From Curtobacterium herbarum (GTDB lineage Bacteria; Actinomycetota; Actinomycetes; Actinomycetales; Microbacteriaceae), in assembly GCF_016907335.1 (NCBI RefSeq), contig NZ_JAFBBT010000001.1, positions 2,294,001-2,358,000 on the forward strand: DNA of 64,000 nucleotides, read 5' to 3'. How positions within the stretch are numbered: position 1 is the stretch's first letter; each line of letters begins with the position of its first letter. Shown in pieces: positions 23,035-31,543 of the stretch. The notes under the pieces were generated by a model. It did not search any database, was not told where the DNA came from, and saw only the letters and a program-made list of their open reading frames with translations. A program made the translations under genes and the position numbers.

Positions 23035-23508
23035 GTGCTGATCCGCAGGAAAGGTTTGACAGTTCTGACGATCGCACTGACCTCAGTACTCCTGACCGCT
23101 TGCAGTGGAGCACCGTTCGGGAGCACCCCGACCCACCGGGCATTCGAGGAGCGACTTCCCGGGACGTGGATCGAGAAATCCGGCGCCGCAACCGCGGCTC
23201 TCGTCCTGTCCGAGAACGGGAAGTTCAAGGCGCGCAACTTCCCCGCCGTCCTCGTGTGCAACAAGTCATCTGGTGGCCCCGAGCTCGAGGCATGTCTGTC
23301 GAACCCGGGTTCCAGCTCGATCTCAGCTAGCGGCACGTGGTCTGTGCTCGACGAAGAGCAGGGAATGCTCGAGCTCGACAGCGACGGACAACTCTTCAGC
23401 GTGGCATACCGGGACTTCGACGGCTTCTCCGCGAAGTCCTTCTCACTCGGCTTCTACTCGGGGACTACGGACAAACCGGAACCGGACTTCGTCTTCGCGC
23501 GACGCTGA
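23035..23508 (+). CDS. Lipoprotein of unknown function
   Basis: 157 residues, GTG start with AAGGAGA upstream. Signal peptide with a lipobox (VLLTACSG), so it is anchored to the outer face of the membrane. The mature part is beta-rich with GTWIEKSGAATAALVLSE, FKARNFPAVLVC and GTWSVLDEEQGMLELDSDG, the look of a lipocalin-like or small barrel domain. Two Cys around residue 75-85 could form a disulfide. Alone in its transcript, as far as can be seen. Confidence 0.78.
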   Translation: MLIRRKGLTVLTIALTSVLLTACSGAPFGSTPTHRAFEERLPGTWIEKSGAATAALVLSENGKFKARNFPAVLVCNKSSGGPELEACLSNPGSSSISASGTWSVLDEEQGMLELDSDGQLFSVAYRDFDGFSAKSFSLGFYSGTTDKPEPDFVFARR

Positions 23509-23738
23509 CCGCGCTCGTCGCCGGACGGCCGGGTGGCCAGGTGGCGGCACGACGTCAACCAACCGCGACTCCGTTCACCTACTGAGCACTCGCCGCAGCA
23601 ACCGTCCTGGCGGGCATGGCGAGGGTCGCGATGCGCTACCGCACGACCGCACGACCGCAGCCCGGTCGCAGGATTCCTCTGCGCGAGTATCGTCTGCACC
23701 TCCTGCTCCGTGAAGAACTGCAAGAAGTGGACCAACAC

Positions 23739-23990
23739 ATGCGCAGCGAACCACTGAACAAGCCCCACCGCCCCTGGCACCAAGAGCGGCATCTCCGCGC
23801 CTACGTCGCCGCGGTCGTGACTGCTCTCATCGGCGTCACGTACCTCATCGGTGTGCAGGACCCAGCGTTCATCGGCTGGCTGCTGCTCATCGTCGCCGTG
23901 GTGGCCGCCATCGACGGACTCCTCGCCCAACGCCGCCAGCACAACGAGACACGAGCCGGTGTGCACCAGGGCGCGCGATCGCACCACTGA
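23739..23990 (+). CDS. Small two-helix membrane protein
   Basis: 83 residues. A basic head (NKPHRPWHQERHLRAY) is followed by two close hydrophobic segments (VAAVVTALIGVTYLIGV and FIGWLLLIVAVVAAIDGLL) and a charged tail. The ATG at 23739 is the best start; the open frame further up (to 23616) is Arg-rich and unlikely to be coding. A strong terminator follows directly. Function unknown. Confidence 0.6.
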   Translation: MRSEPLNKPHRPWHQERHLRAYVAAVVTALIGVTYLIGVQDPAFIGWLLLIVAVVAAIDGLLAQRRQHNETRAGVHQGARSHH

Positions 23991-23996
23991 CACCGG

Positions 23997-24036
23997 AAGA
24001 GCCCCGAGGCTGCTGTCGCACAGTCTCGGGGTTCTT
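23997..24036. terminator. Rho-independent terminator
   Basis: AAGAGCCCCGAG (23997-24008) pairs with CTCGGGGTTCTT (24025-24036), 12 bases with one G-U pair, 7 bases after the stop of the small membrane protein gene. Confidence 0.8.
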
Positions 24037-24059
24037 CCTCGTCGCGACGCCTCGGGAAG

Positions 24060-24201
24060 ACGACCGCGAACATCAAGGTCATCAGGCTCCACGAACTCGG
24101 CCAGGGACTCGGACTCGATCACGTCACCCCCGGTCGCACACAAGGCTGGAGTGAGAAACCTCACCTCCGACGAAGTCGCCGGCATCAACAAGATGTACTG
24201 A
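24060..24201 (+). pseudogene. Relic of a matrixin-type zinc metalloprotease
   Basis: In one frame the DNA reads TTANIKVIRLHELGQGLGLDH, the zinc-binding motif HExxHxxGxxH of metzincins (24090-24122) with the second His replaced by Gln. In another frame, after a shift, it reads NLTSDEVAGINKMY then stop (24157-24201), the usual C-terminus of matrixins. No full-length frame, start or signal peptide exists upstream, only a terminator. The gene is therefore truncated, frameshifted and missing a metal ligand. Confidence 0.65.
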
Positions 24202-24212
24202 GGGAGCAGACC

Positions 24213-24770
24213 ATGAACCGCACCATCACCGTCGCCGCAGCAGCAGGCGTCCTCACCCTCAGCGCCATCGCTCTCACCGGATGCTCCTCGCCGCACTCCG
24301 CTGGCTCCCGAGTCGAACTGTACGACTCCGTACCCGCCCTCGCAGCCGACAGCAGCATCGTGTTCAGCGGCATCGTCCAGGACCAGAAGACTGCCAACGA
24401 CATCCCCGGCGGCAGCGAGTTCACCCTCTCCACCGTGGAAGTGAGCGCAACCGCGAAGACCGACGCCAGCCACCCCGCAGGATCAACCGTCGTCGTTCGC
24501 CAGCACGGCAGCGCAGGGAACCCCGGTCCCGGCGCGATGCTCGAGCAGGGCAAGACGTACCTGCTGTACCTGTCGCCGTCGGGGCTCGACGGCGAGCTCG
24601 CCAGCCAGTTCTCCGTCACCGGCGGCACAGCTGGTGTCTACGAGAGCAAGCAGAACACCGCCGCACGGAACGCTGCCGTCACCGAGAGCACCCTGTTCAC
24701 CAAGGCTCCCAGCGACGAAGGCGACGATCTCCCCGCCTCCCTCACACTCGAAGACGCCCTGAAGGGCTGA
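24213..24770 (+). CDS. Lipoprotein of unknown function
   Basis: 185 residues, GGGAGCAG before the ATG. Lipobox IALTGCSSP places it on the outside of the membrane. The mature domain is a beta-rich fold (SIVFSGIVQDQK, TLSTVEVSATAKT, STVVVRQHGSAGN, KTYLLYLSP) that resembles small secreted OB/NTR-like domains found in metalloprotease-associated proteins, but identity is not certain. It follows the protease relic by 11 bases, so it may once have been its operon partner. A strong terminator follows. Confidence 0.72.
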   Translation: MNRTITVAAAAGVLTLSAIALTGCSSPHSAGSRVELYDSVPALAADSSIVFSGIVQDQKTANDIPGGSEFTLSTVEVSATAKTDASHPAGSTVVVRQHGSAGNPGPGAMLEQGKTYLLYLSPSGLDGELASQFSVTGGTAGVYESKQNTAARNAAVTESTLFTKAPSDEGDDLPASLTLEDALKG

Positions 24771-24790
24771 CTCGGCACCTGAACCCAGAA

Positions 24791-24816
24791 GGCCGGCGGA
24801 GAACACTCCGCCGGCC
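24791..24816. terminator. Terminator
   Basis: Perfect 11-base stem GGCCGGCGGAG / CTCCGCCGGCC with loop AACA, 21 bases after the lipoprotein stop codon. Confidence 0.85.
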
Positions 24817-24916
24817 TCCTGCACGCCGACACCCCTTGCGCAATCGCGGCCGCCCGCGCCGCAGGCGCGTTACTCCACACGCTCGCTCAGATCGTCGCAG
24901 ACGGGAAGATGGGGCA

Positions 24917-25624
24917 ATGACCGTTGTGACCCGTCCACGACTGCGCGGTGCCATCGTGACCATGCTCGCGGCCCTGGTGCTCGCGACGACCGGATGCGCC
25001 CCGGGTGGCGCAGGCAGAGGAGACGACGTGACCGGACAGGACGCACGAGACGCAGCAGGCAAGACGCAGGCACAGGTCGCCGATCTGTCGTTGAAGGACG
25101 AGTTCGAGTTGGCCGGCGAGCGGTACGAGCACGGGCAGGTGGTCCTCGCCTCCGCGCAGCGGCAGATCTCGGACGGCACCTGGTACTGGAACGGTGGCGA
25201 CGTCCGCCCACTTCCCGCCGGCGACGGTGCTTTCGGCGAGGCGCCGGAGGGCGCGACCACGCAGAACTCGTACTCCTTCAGAGCCGTCCGCATCATCAAA
25301 CCCGACGGGGCGACCGGCGCGGAGCAGGACCTTGAACCGATGCAGCGCTACTTCGACGAAGAAGGGTGGCGATCCAGCAGCGCGAAGGTCGGAACAGATC
25401 ACGAGGTCAGCGCCGACACCGGTGACGGATGGTGGGTGACCTGGAGCGTCCGGCCGAACGGGCTGAGCTCGCTCGGCGTGTACAGCGAGGCCTTCTGGGC
25501 GCGTGATGCTCCGGCGCTCATCAAGGCGATCTCGCTGCGCGACCCCGCGAACTTCCCAGAAGAGTCCGAACCCGGAGTCTCGGAGCCGTTCCCGAAGTGG
25601 AGCGACCCGGTCCGGGAGCGTTGA
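24917..25624 (+). CDS. Lipoprotein of unknown function
   Basis: 235 residues. Lipobox LATTGCAPG after a hydrophobic signal. The mature protein is hydrophilic and Trp/Tyr-rich: ISDGTWYWNGGDVR, LEPMQRYFDEEGWR, GDGWWVTWSVRPNG. It resembles secreted lipoproteins of unknown role common in Microbacteriaceae. No operon partner is seen. The ATG at 24917 is preceded by GATGGGG, a moderate site. Confidence 0.75.
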   Translation: MTVVTRPRLRGAIVTMLAALVLATTGCAPGGAGRGDDVTGQDARDAAGKTQAQVADLSLKDEFELAGERYEHGQVVLASAQRQISDGTWYWNGGDVRPLPAGDGAFGEAPEGATTQNSYSFRAVRIIKPDGATGAEQDLEPMQRYFDEEGWRSSSAKVGTDHEVSADTGDGWWVTWSVRPNGLSSLGVYSEAFWARDAPALIKAISLRDPANFPEESEPGVSEPFPKWSDPVRER

Positions 25625-26077
25625 CCACACGACAAGGTGGCCCGCGGGGGCGGACCGGTGTCACCCACGTCATGGAGGAGTACAACTGTCGAACTCTTGT
25701 TGATCTGGAGGCTCGACCGCTACGTCTACCGGCCTCGGGTACAACTTGGCGCGCGCAGACTGGTGGAAACCGTGGGCTCGGTTCACGCTCGTTCCCGTCG
25801 GCGTCATCACCTGCGGCGCTGTCACCTGCCTGACCGAGGGGGGTCGTGCAAGCGTCTGCCCGGTAGCCGATCAGTCGCGCTTCACAGACCCACATCATCG
25901 TGATGTTCCTGGTCGCGGCTGCAGTCCGGCGCAAGCTGCTGCCGCATGGAAGGAAACAACGAAGAGTCCCGACCGCCCCGGCACCTTCCCGGACGCAACA
26001 AAGAAGCCCACCGAGATGCTCGATGGGCTTCTTCGTTGTGGCCAGTTCTTCAGACGATTGGTGACTCGCCCCTTCGG
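25625..26077. other. Gene-poor stretch with possible decayed coding fragments
   Basis: No convincing gene. Three protein-like pieces occur in different frames on the plus strand: VELLLIWRLDRYVY (about 25688-25729), NLARADWWKPWARFTLVP then VGVITCG (about 25742-25815) and HIIVMFLVAAAVRRKLLP (about 25890-25943). They may be the remains of a small membrane protein gene. The region ends in the terminator at 25995-26040. Confidence 0.4.
25995..26040. terminator. Bidirectional terminator downstream of tRNA-Pro
   Basis: CAACAAAGAAGCCCA pairs with TGGGCTTCTTCGTTG (one mismatch) around a 13-base loop; A- and T-rich outer ends. It lies 38 bases beyond the 3' end of the minus-strand tRNA gene. Confidence 0.75.
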
Positions 26078-26151
<74 letters not shown>

Positions 26152-26289
26152 CGAGTCCCGGAGGACCCAGACCCCGTCTCCACCAGGGAGACCGCGAGCC
26201 CTGCCCCACACCCGACCGAGCGTGGAGCAGCCCGTCAAGCATAGCGGAAGCGCGAGCCCCACCGCGCCACGGGACCGGACCCGGGCGCG

Positions 26290-26892
26290 TCAGGCCCGCG
26301 GGTGCACCGGCGGCACGATCCGCCGCTCCCGCGACAGCCACGGCAGCGCGAACCCGGCGAGCAGCGCCCCGAGCCCGTCCGCGGCCAGGTCCCCGATCGT
26401 GTCGTCGTAGCCGACGACGATCGTGTCGTCGACGAAGTTGTGGCCGAGCCACTCGCCGATCTCCCACACGGAGCCGACCGCCATCCCGGCGGCGAGCGCG
26501 ACGAGGGCGGAGAGCAGCACGCCAGCGCGTGGGGCCGACGCGACGACGCCGAGGTCCGAGGCGATCACGACGAGCAGCGCCGCGAGCAGTCCGACCAGGA
26601 TGACGTGGACGAGCTTGTCCCAGAGGAACACGGTCGTGTACCAGTCGAGCGCGCTGCTCCACGCGGCGACCAGGCTGAGCAGCACGACGGCCGTGTCGAA
26701 CGTCGGCCGCAGCCCGAGCATGCGCGGGACGACGGCGCCGAGCAGCGCGAGCGACATCACGGCGAACGCCACACCGCCCCACACGGCCGTGGCGACGGGC
26801 ACGCTGAGGAGCGTCAGGACCCGCAACACGTCGGCAGCCCAGACGGCACCGTGCGGCCGACGTAGGAACGTCGTCCCGAGGGTCGCGATCAC
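26290..26892 (-). CDS. Membrane protein, VanZ/DUF2238-like
   Basis: 200 residues, GTG start in a GTGA overlap with the upstream EEP-family gene. Five or six helices. The part DKLVHVILVGLLAALLVVIA, then GSVWEIGEWLGHN and DDTIGDLAADGLGALLAG, matches the conserved His/Glu/Asp pattern of the DUF2238 (YjdF) family, whose role is unknown. Translational coupling suggests joint work with the EEP hydrolase. Confidence 0.8.
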   Translation of the reverse strand: MIATLGTTFLRRPHGAVWAADVLRVLTLLSVPVATAVWGGVAFAVMSLALLGAVVPRMLGLRPTFDTAVVLLSLVAAWSSALDWYTTVFLWDKLVHVILVGLLAALLVVIASDLGVVASAPRAGVLLSALVALAAGMAVGSVWEIGEWLGHNFVDDTIVVGYDDTIGDLAADGLGALLAGFALPWLSRERRIVPPVHPRA

Positions 26893-27725
26893 GCGGTGGT
26901 CCCGAAGGACAGCACAGCGTGCACGGCGAGGTGGTCGGACGGCCACACTCCCCCGGGTCGCCGGGTGGAGACGGCGACGCGGGACACGTCGGCGTCCTCG
27001 GTGGCGAGCACACCGTCGATGCGCGGCTTGTCGGCACGCGGCTCCCGGTAGGCGGCGTACGTGCCGAGTTCCGCCGTCTCGTGCCGGGAGGCCCGCCCCC
27101 AGGTGTCGGGGACGCCCGCCTCCGCCAGTGCGCGCCACGGCGCCGACCCGGCGGGTGCGTTGTAGTCGGCCATGACGACAGCGGGCAGGCCGGACTGGGC
27201 GACGATCCGGCCGAGCAGCTGCGCGGAGCGGAGGCGTGCCCAGGGCGATGCGACGTCGAGGTGGGTGGCGAGGGCGAGGAAGCGCCGACCGGTCGCGTGG
27301 TCGTCGAGGACGGCCCCGACGGCGTGCCGGGGGAAGGCGGTCGCCCAGGACCGGGAGCCGGGGCGGAGCGGTGTGCGGGACATCGTCCACGACCGGCGCT
27401 CGACGACGGAGCAGCGCTCGGTGTCGACCAGGAGCCCGACGGCCTCGCCGTCGCCGTACCGGTCCCGTCCGAGCAGCAGGGCTTCCCAGCGCGACCCGAT
27501 GCCGGTGGCGAGGTCGACCGCCTGGGGGCGGAGGGCCTCCTGGACGGCGAGGACGGTGGGCGCTTCGGAGGCGACGAGCGCGACCACGGCGTCGCGGCGG
27601 TGCTCCCACGAGTCCGGGTGTCCCGCTGGTCGGGGCACGCTCCGGCGCAGGTTGAGGGTCATGCAGTGCAGGTCGGGAGCCGCAACCGGCCCGATGATCG
27701 GTCGGTCGTCGGCCTGTCGGTGCAT
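26889..27725 (-). CDS. Endonuclease/exonuclease/phosphatase (EEP)-family hydrolase
   Basis: 278 residues, GGGAGC before the ATG. EEP signature residues in order: MTLNLR (Asn), AVQEAL (metal Glu), ATHLD (His), VMADYNAPAG (Asp/Asn), RIDGVLAT (Asp) and PSDHLAVHA (terminal Asp-His). All catalytic positions are intact, so it should be an active Mg2+-dependent hydrolase of a phosphodiester or phosphomonoester. No signal peptide, thus cytoplasmic. Substrate (DNA, lipid or sugar phosphate) unknown. Confidence 0.87.
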   Translation of the reverse strand: MHRQADDRPIIGPVAAPDLHCMTLNLRRSVPRPAGHPDSWEHRRDAVVALVASEAPTVLAVQEALRPQAVDLATGIGSRWEALLLGRDRYGDGEAVGLLVDTERCSVVERRSWTMSRTPLRPGSRSWATAFPRHAVGAVLDDHATGRRFLALATHLDVASPWARLRSAQLLGRIVAQSGLPAVVMADYNAPAGSAPWRALAEAGVPDTWGRASRHETAELGTYAAYREPRADKPRIDGVLATEDADVSRVAVSTRRPGGVWPSDHLAVHAVLSFGTTA

Positions 27726-27795
27726 GCTCCCGTTCTACGAGACGGCACGGATGTGGTTCTCAGGGTGACCACTGCTCGGCTCCTAGGGTGGGCCG

Positions 27796-29271
27796 ATGCG
27801 TTCTCGTCCTGTCCGTTCTCTGCTCGCACTCGCCGTGGCCGGTCTCGTGCTCGGGGTGGCCGCCTGTTCAGGTGCTGCGCCGGCCCCGCGGCCGACGCTG
27901 GCCCGCGCTGCGTCGAACGCCGTGACGGTGGTGGCGCAGCAGTCGGCCGCGGAGCGTTCGGTCCGGGCGAGTCGCGCCCTGTTTCGGTCCGCTCCCGGTG
28001 CCGTCGTCGCACCGGCCGGGGATGCCGACGCGGTGCGGAAGGCAGCGAGTGCCGCGGTCCGCGCGCACGTGCCGGCCCTGCTCGTCGACCCCGGCTCGAC
28101 GGCGTCGACCAAGGCTGTGGGCACCGAGCTCGAGCGGCTCGGCGCGTCCTGGTACCGGGCGGTCGGAGACGTGACCCTCGACACGCAGATGCCGGAGCGG
28201 GACGCACCGGAGGCGGGCCGGCGGGCTGAGGTGGGGCGGGCCTCCCGGCAGACGGTGCTCGTGGCGGACCGGTCGGACGACGTTGCCGCGGTGGCGACCG
28301 CCCGGTCTGCCGGCGCGCAGCTGGTGGAGATGCCCTCGGGCGTGTCGGACCCGGCCGCGTCGGGCACGGTCGTCCGGGCGATGCACCGGGCGGCGGGCCA
28401 TCCGACGCTGTTGCTCGGGGCGGCGTTCGCGGACCTCGGGGACCCGAAGTGGGTGGTCCGGGCGGCTCAGACGGGGTACCGGATCGGCTCGGGCGGGCAG
28501 CGGCCGTTCGACGGTCACCGGTACACGGCACTGTACGGCGCGCCCGGGGCTCCGGTGCTCGGCGTCCTCGGCGAGCAGGACCCGGCCGCGAGTGTCGCGC
28601 GGGCCCGGAAGCTGGCCGCGGAGTACCGCGGACTGTCGGACGTGCCGGTGACGCCCGCGTTCGAGGTGATCGCGACGGTCGCGGCGGGCGAGGCCGGGGA
28701 CGACGGTGACTACTCGCGGGAGCTCCCGGTGTCGACCCTCGAGCCGTACGTCGACGCCGCGCACCGGGCGGGCATGCCGACGATCATCGACCTCCAGCCC
28801 GGGCGGAGTGACTTCCTGTCGCAGGCGAAGCGGTACGAGTCGCTGCTGCGGCGACCGGACGTGTGGCTGGCGCTCGACCCGGAGTGGCGGCTCGGCCCGG
28901 ACCAGGTGCCGCTCCAGCAGATCGGCACGGTCAGCGCCGCAGAGGTGAACGGCGTGTCGAAGTGGCTCGCCGGGCTCGTCCGACGCGAGGGGCTGCCGCC
29001 GAAGGCGCTCGTCCTGCACCAGTTCCGGTCCTCGATGGTGTCCGACCGCGGTTCGCTGGCGTCCCACCCGGAGCTCGACCTGCTCGTGCACGTCGACGGG
29101 CAGGGGTCGCAGCCGGACAAGCAGGCGACGTGGAAGGCGCTGCACGCCGGCGGACCGGACGGGCTGCACTGGGGCTGGAAGAACTTCTACGACGAGGACA
29201 CGCCGATGCTCACGCCGGAACAGACCATGTCCCAGGTGCAACCGACGCCGTCGCTGGTCACCTACCAGTGA
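27796..29271 (+). CDS. Large lipoprotein of unknown function
   Basis: 491 residues. Lipobox GVAACSG; the mature protein lies on the outer face of the membrane. The N-terminal half (about 40-250) has repeated Rossmann-like units (AHVPALLVDPGSTAS, RQTVLVADRSDDVAAV, HPTLLLGAAFADLGD), as in cell-wall-binding repeat 2 proteins. The C-terminal half is barrel-like with acidic strand ends: GMPTIIDLQPGRSDF, VWLALDPEWRLG, KALVLHQFRSSMVSDR and the final HWGWKNFYDED. The acidic residues suggest an enzyme, perhaps a glycosidase, but no family is recognised. It precedes recQ by 71 bases. Confidence 0.82.
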   Translation: MRSRPVRSLLALAVAGLVLGVAACSGAAPAPRPTLARAASNAVTVVAQQSAAERSVRASRALFRSAPGAVVAPAGDADAVRKAASAAVRAHVPALLVDPGSTASTKAVGTELERLGASWYRAVGDVTLDTQMPERDAPEAGRRAEVGRASRQTVLVADRSDDVAAVATARSAGAQLVEMPSGVSDPAASGTVVRAMHRAAGHPTLLLGAAFADLGDPKWVVRAAQTGYRIGSGGQRPFDGHRYTALYGAPGAPVLGVLGEQDPAASVARARKLAAEYRGLSDVPVTPAFEVIATVAAGEAGDDGDYSRELPVSTLEPYVDAAHRAGMPTIIDLQPGRSDFLSQAKRYESLLRRPDVWLALDPEWRLGPDQVPLQQIGTVSAAEVNGVSKWLAGLVRREGLPPKALVLHQFRSSMVSDRGSLASHPELDLLVHVDGQGSQPDKQATWKALHAGGPDGLHWGWKNFYDEDTPMLTPEQTMSQVQPTPSLVTYQ

Positions 29272-29342
29272 GCGGGCGCGGGTTCTCCACAGCCGGAAGG
29301 CCCGTGGCCGGGTTCGTCGGTCGGTCCTGACAGCATGGGGGC

Positions 29343-31529
29343 ATGAGTTCACCTGCTGCTTCCCCCGTCCCGCCGGCTGCGGCCGTGCCTGCGGCCGCGG
29401 TGCCGTCCACCACGGCACCGTCCGCTGCCGTCGCGGCCGAGGCGCAGGAGGCCCTGCAGGCGCTGACGGGTCGGGTCGACGCGGTCTTCCACCCCGGGCA
29501 GCTCGAAGCCATCTCCGCGCTGGTCGAGCACCGGCAGCGGGCGCTCGTCGTGCAGCGCACCGGGTGGGGCAAGTCCGCCGTCTACTTCCTCGCCACCCTG
29601 CTGCTCCGTCGTCGGGGCGGTGGGCCGACCGTCCTGGTGTCACCGCTGCTCGCGCTGATGCGCGACCAGGTGGCCGCCGCGGCCCGGGCCGGGGTCCGAG
29701 CGGTGTCGATCAACTCCGCGAACGCACACGAGTGGACCGAGACCCAGGCCGCCCTCGCCCGTGACGAGGTCGACGTGCTGCTGGTCTCCCCCGAGCGCCT
29801 GAACAACCCGAAGTTCCGCGACGAACAGCTACCGGCGCTGATCGGACGGATGGGCATGCTCGTCGTCGACGAAGCCCACTGCATCTCCGACTGGGGCCAC
29901 GACTTCCGGCCGGACTACCGACGTCTCGCCGAGCTCATCCGGTCCCTGCCGCACGGTGTGCCCGTCCTCGCGACCACGGCGACCGCGAACGAGCGCGTGG
30001 TCGAGGACGTGGCCGAACAGCTGACCGCCGGGCCCGAGGACCCGGTGTTCACCATCCGCGGCTCGCTCGCCCGCGCCTCGCTGCGGCTCGGGGTGCTGAC
30101 GCTGCCCGACGCCCGCGCCCGTCTCGGCTGGCTGCTCGCCCACCTCGGCGACCTGCCCGGCAGCGGCATCATCTACACGCTCACCGTCTCGGCGGCCGAG
30201 GACATCGCCCGGCTCCTCCGCGAATCCGGGTACGCCGTCCGCGCCTACACCGGCCGGACCGACAACGACGAACGCGAGCAGCTCGAAGGGCAGCTGAAGA
30301 ACAACGAGCTGAAGGCGCTCGTGGCGACCAGTGCACTCGGCATGGGGTTCGACAAGCCCGACCTGGGCTTCGTCGTCCACATCGGCGCCCCGTCCTCCCC
30401 CGTCGCGTACTACCAGCAGATCGGTCGTGCCGGGCGTGCCACCGACAACGCCGACGTGCTGCTGCTGCCGGGGCGTGAGGACCAGGAGATCTGGCAGTAC
30501 TTCGCCAGCGCCTCGATGCCGACCGAGTCCCGCGCCTCCGCCGTGCTCGGAGCGCTCTCCACCGACAGCGCCATGTCGACCGTCGCGCTCGAAGGGCTCG
30601 TCGACATCAAGCGGTCGACGCTGGAACTGCTCCTCAAGGTGCTCGACGTCGACGGCGCCGTCCGTCGCGTCGGTGGCGGCTGGGTCGCCACCGGTCGGCC
30701 GTGGGAGTACGACGCCGCACGCTACGAGCGGGTCGCCGCCGCACGCGCTGCCGAGGCCGCGTCGATGCTCACCTACGAGTCGACCAGCGCGTGCCGGATG
30801 CAGTTGCTCCAGCAGGACCTCGACGACCCCACCGCCGAACCCTGCGGGCGGTGTGACAACTGCGCCGGGGCCTGGTACCCGACCGACGTCTCGGACGCCG
30901 ACCGCACGGGGGCCGCGAACGCCCTCGACCAGGTCGGCGTCGAGATCGCCCCGCGGGCGCAGTGGCCCTCGGGCATGGCGTCGCTCGGCGTCGCCGTGAA
31001 GGGCAAGATCCCGGCCGGCGAACTCGTCGCCCCGGGTCGTGCCGTCGCCCGCCTCACCGACCTCGGCTGGGGTGGCCCGCTCCGTGCCCTGTTCGCGAAC
31101 GCCACCCCGGACGCACCGGTGTCCCGTGAACTCGTCGACGGCTGTGTCCGCGCGCTCAAGGACTGGCCGTGGGAGACCCGGCCGACCGGGGTCGTCGCGA
31201 TGTCCTCGCGCTCCCGGCCGCAGCTCGTCGCCTCGCTCGCGCAGGCGCTGTCCTCGATCGGCCGGCTGCAGCACCTCGGCACCCTCGAGCGCGACGGCGG
31301 AACACCGCGTGGTGACGGTGCGACGAACAGCGCCTACCGGCTGTCGGGGGTGTGGGACACCTTCGTGATCGGACCGGAACTCGCGGCCGCGCTGCAGGCC
31401 CACGAGGGACCGGTCCTGCTCGTCGACGACCTGGTCGACAGCCGGTGGACGATGACGGTGGCGGGGCGGGAACTCCGACGAGCCGGAGCGTCGGCCGTGC
31501 TGCCGTTCGCCCTCGCCACCGTGGCCTGA
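29343..31529 (+). CDS. recQ: RecQ-family DNA helicase with C-terminal phosphoribosyltransferase-like domain
   Basis: 728 residues. A low-complexity Ala/Pro head (1-35) is followed by the helicase core: Q-motif region FHPGQLEAI, Walker A QRTGWGKSA (about 71-79), DEAH (about 176-179) in VVDEAHCISDWGHDFRPDY, the TTATAN motif III, and motif VI QQIGRAGR. The zinc site CRMQ...CGRCDNC and a winged-helix region follow. The last about 180 residues end in VLLVDDLVDSRWT, the PRPP-loop form of type I phosphoribosyltransferases. It unwinds DNA 3' to 5' in recombination repair. The fused domain's job is unknown. Confidence 0.92.
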   Translation: MSSPAASPVPPAAAVPAAAVPSTTAPSAAVAAEAQEALQALTGRVDAVFHPGQLEAISALVEHRQRALVVQRTGWGKSAVYFLATLLLRRRGGGPTVLVSPLLALMRDQVAAAARAGVRAVSINSANAHEWTETQAALARDEVDVLLVSPERLNNPKFRDEQLPALIGRMGMLVVDEAHCISDWGHDFRPDYRRLAELIRSLPHGVPVLATTATANERVVEDVAEQLTAGPEDPVFTIRGSLARASLRLGVLTLPDARARLGWLLAHLGDLPGSGIIYTLTVSAAEDIARLLRESGYAVRAYTGRTDNDEREQLEGQLKNNELKALVATSALGMGFDKPDLGFVVHIGAPSSPVAYYQQIGRAGRATDNADVLLLPGREDQEIWQYFASASMPTESRASAVLGALSTDSAMSTVALEGLVDIKRSTLELLLKVLDVDGAVRRVGGGWVATGRPWEYDAARYERVAAARAAEAASMLTYESTSACRMQLLQQDLDDPTAEPCGRCDNCAGAWYPTDVSDADRTGAANALDQVGVEIAPRAQWPSGMASLGVAVKGKIPAGELVAPGRAVARLTDLGWGGPLRALFANATPDAPVSRELVDGCVRALKDWPWETRPTGVVAMSSRSRPQLVASLAQALSSIGRLQHLGTLERDGGTPRGDGATNSAYRLSGVWDTFVIGPELAAALQAHEGPVLLVDDLVDSRWTMTVAGRELRRAGASAVLPFALATVA

Positions 31530-31543
31530 CGGCCGGGGCCGAC

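Noticed and set aside
23509..23738. Extended start for the small membrane protein at 23739
   Set aside because: The upstream residues are Arg/His-rich and lack a ribosome-binding site; there is no sign of coding selection.
24060..24201. Functional zinc metalloprotease
   Set aside because: The second zinc ligand is Gln and the reading frame changes between the motif and the C-terminus.
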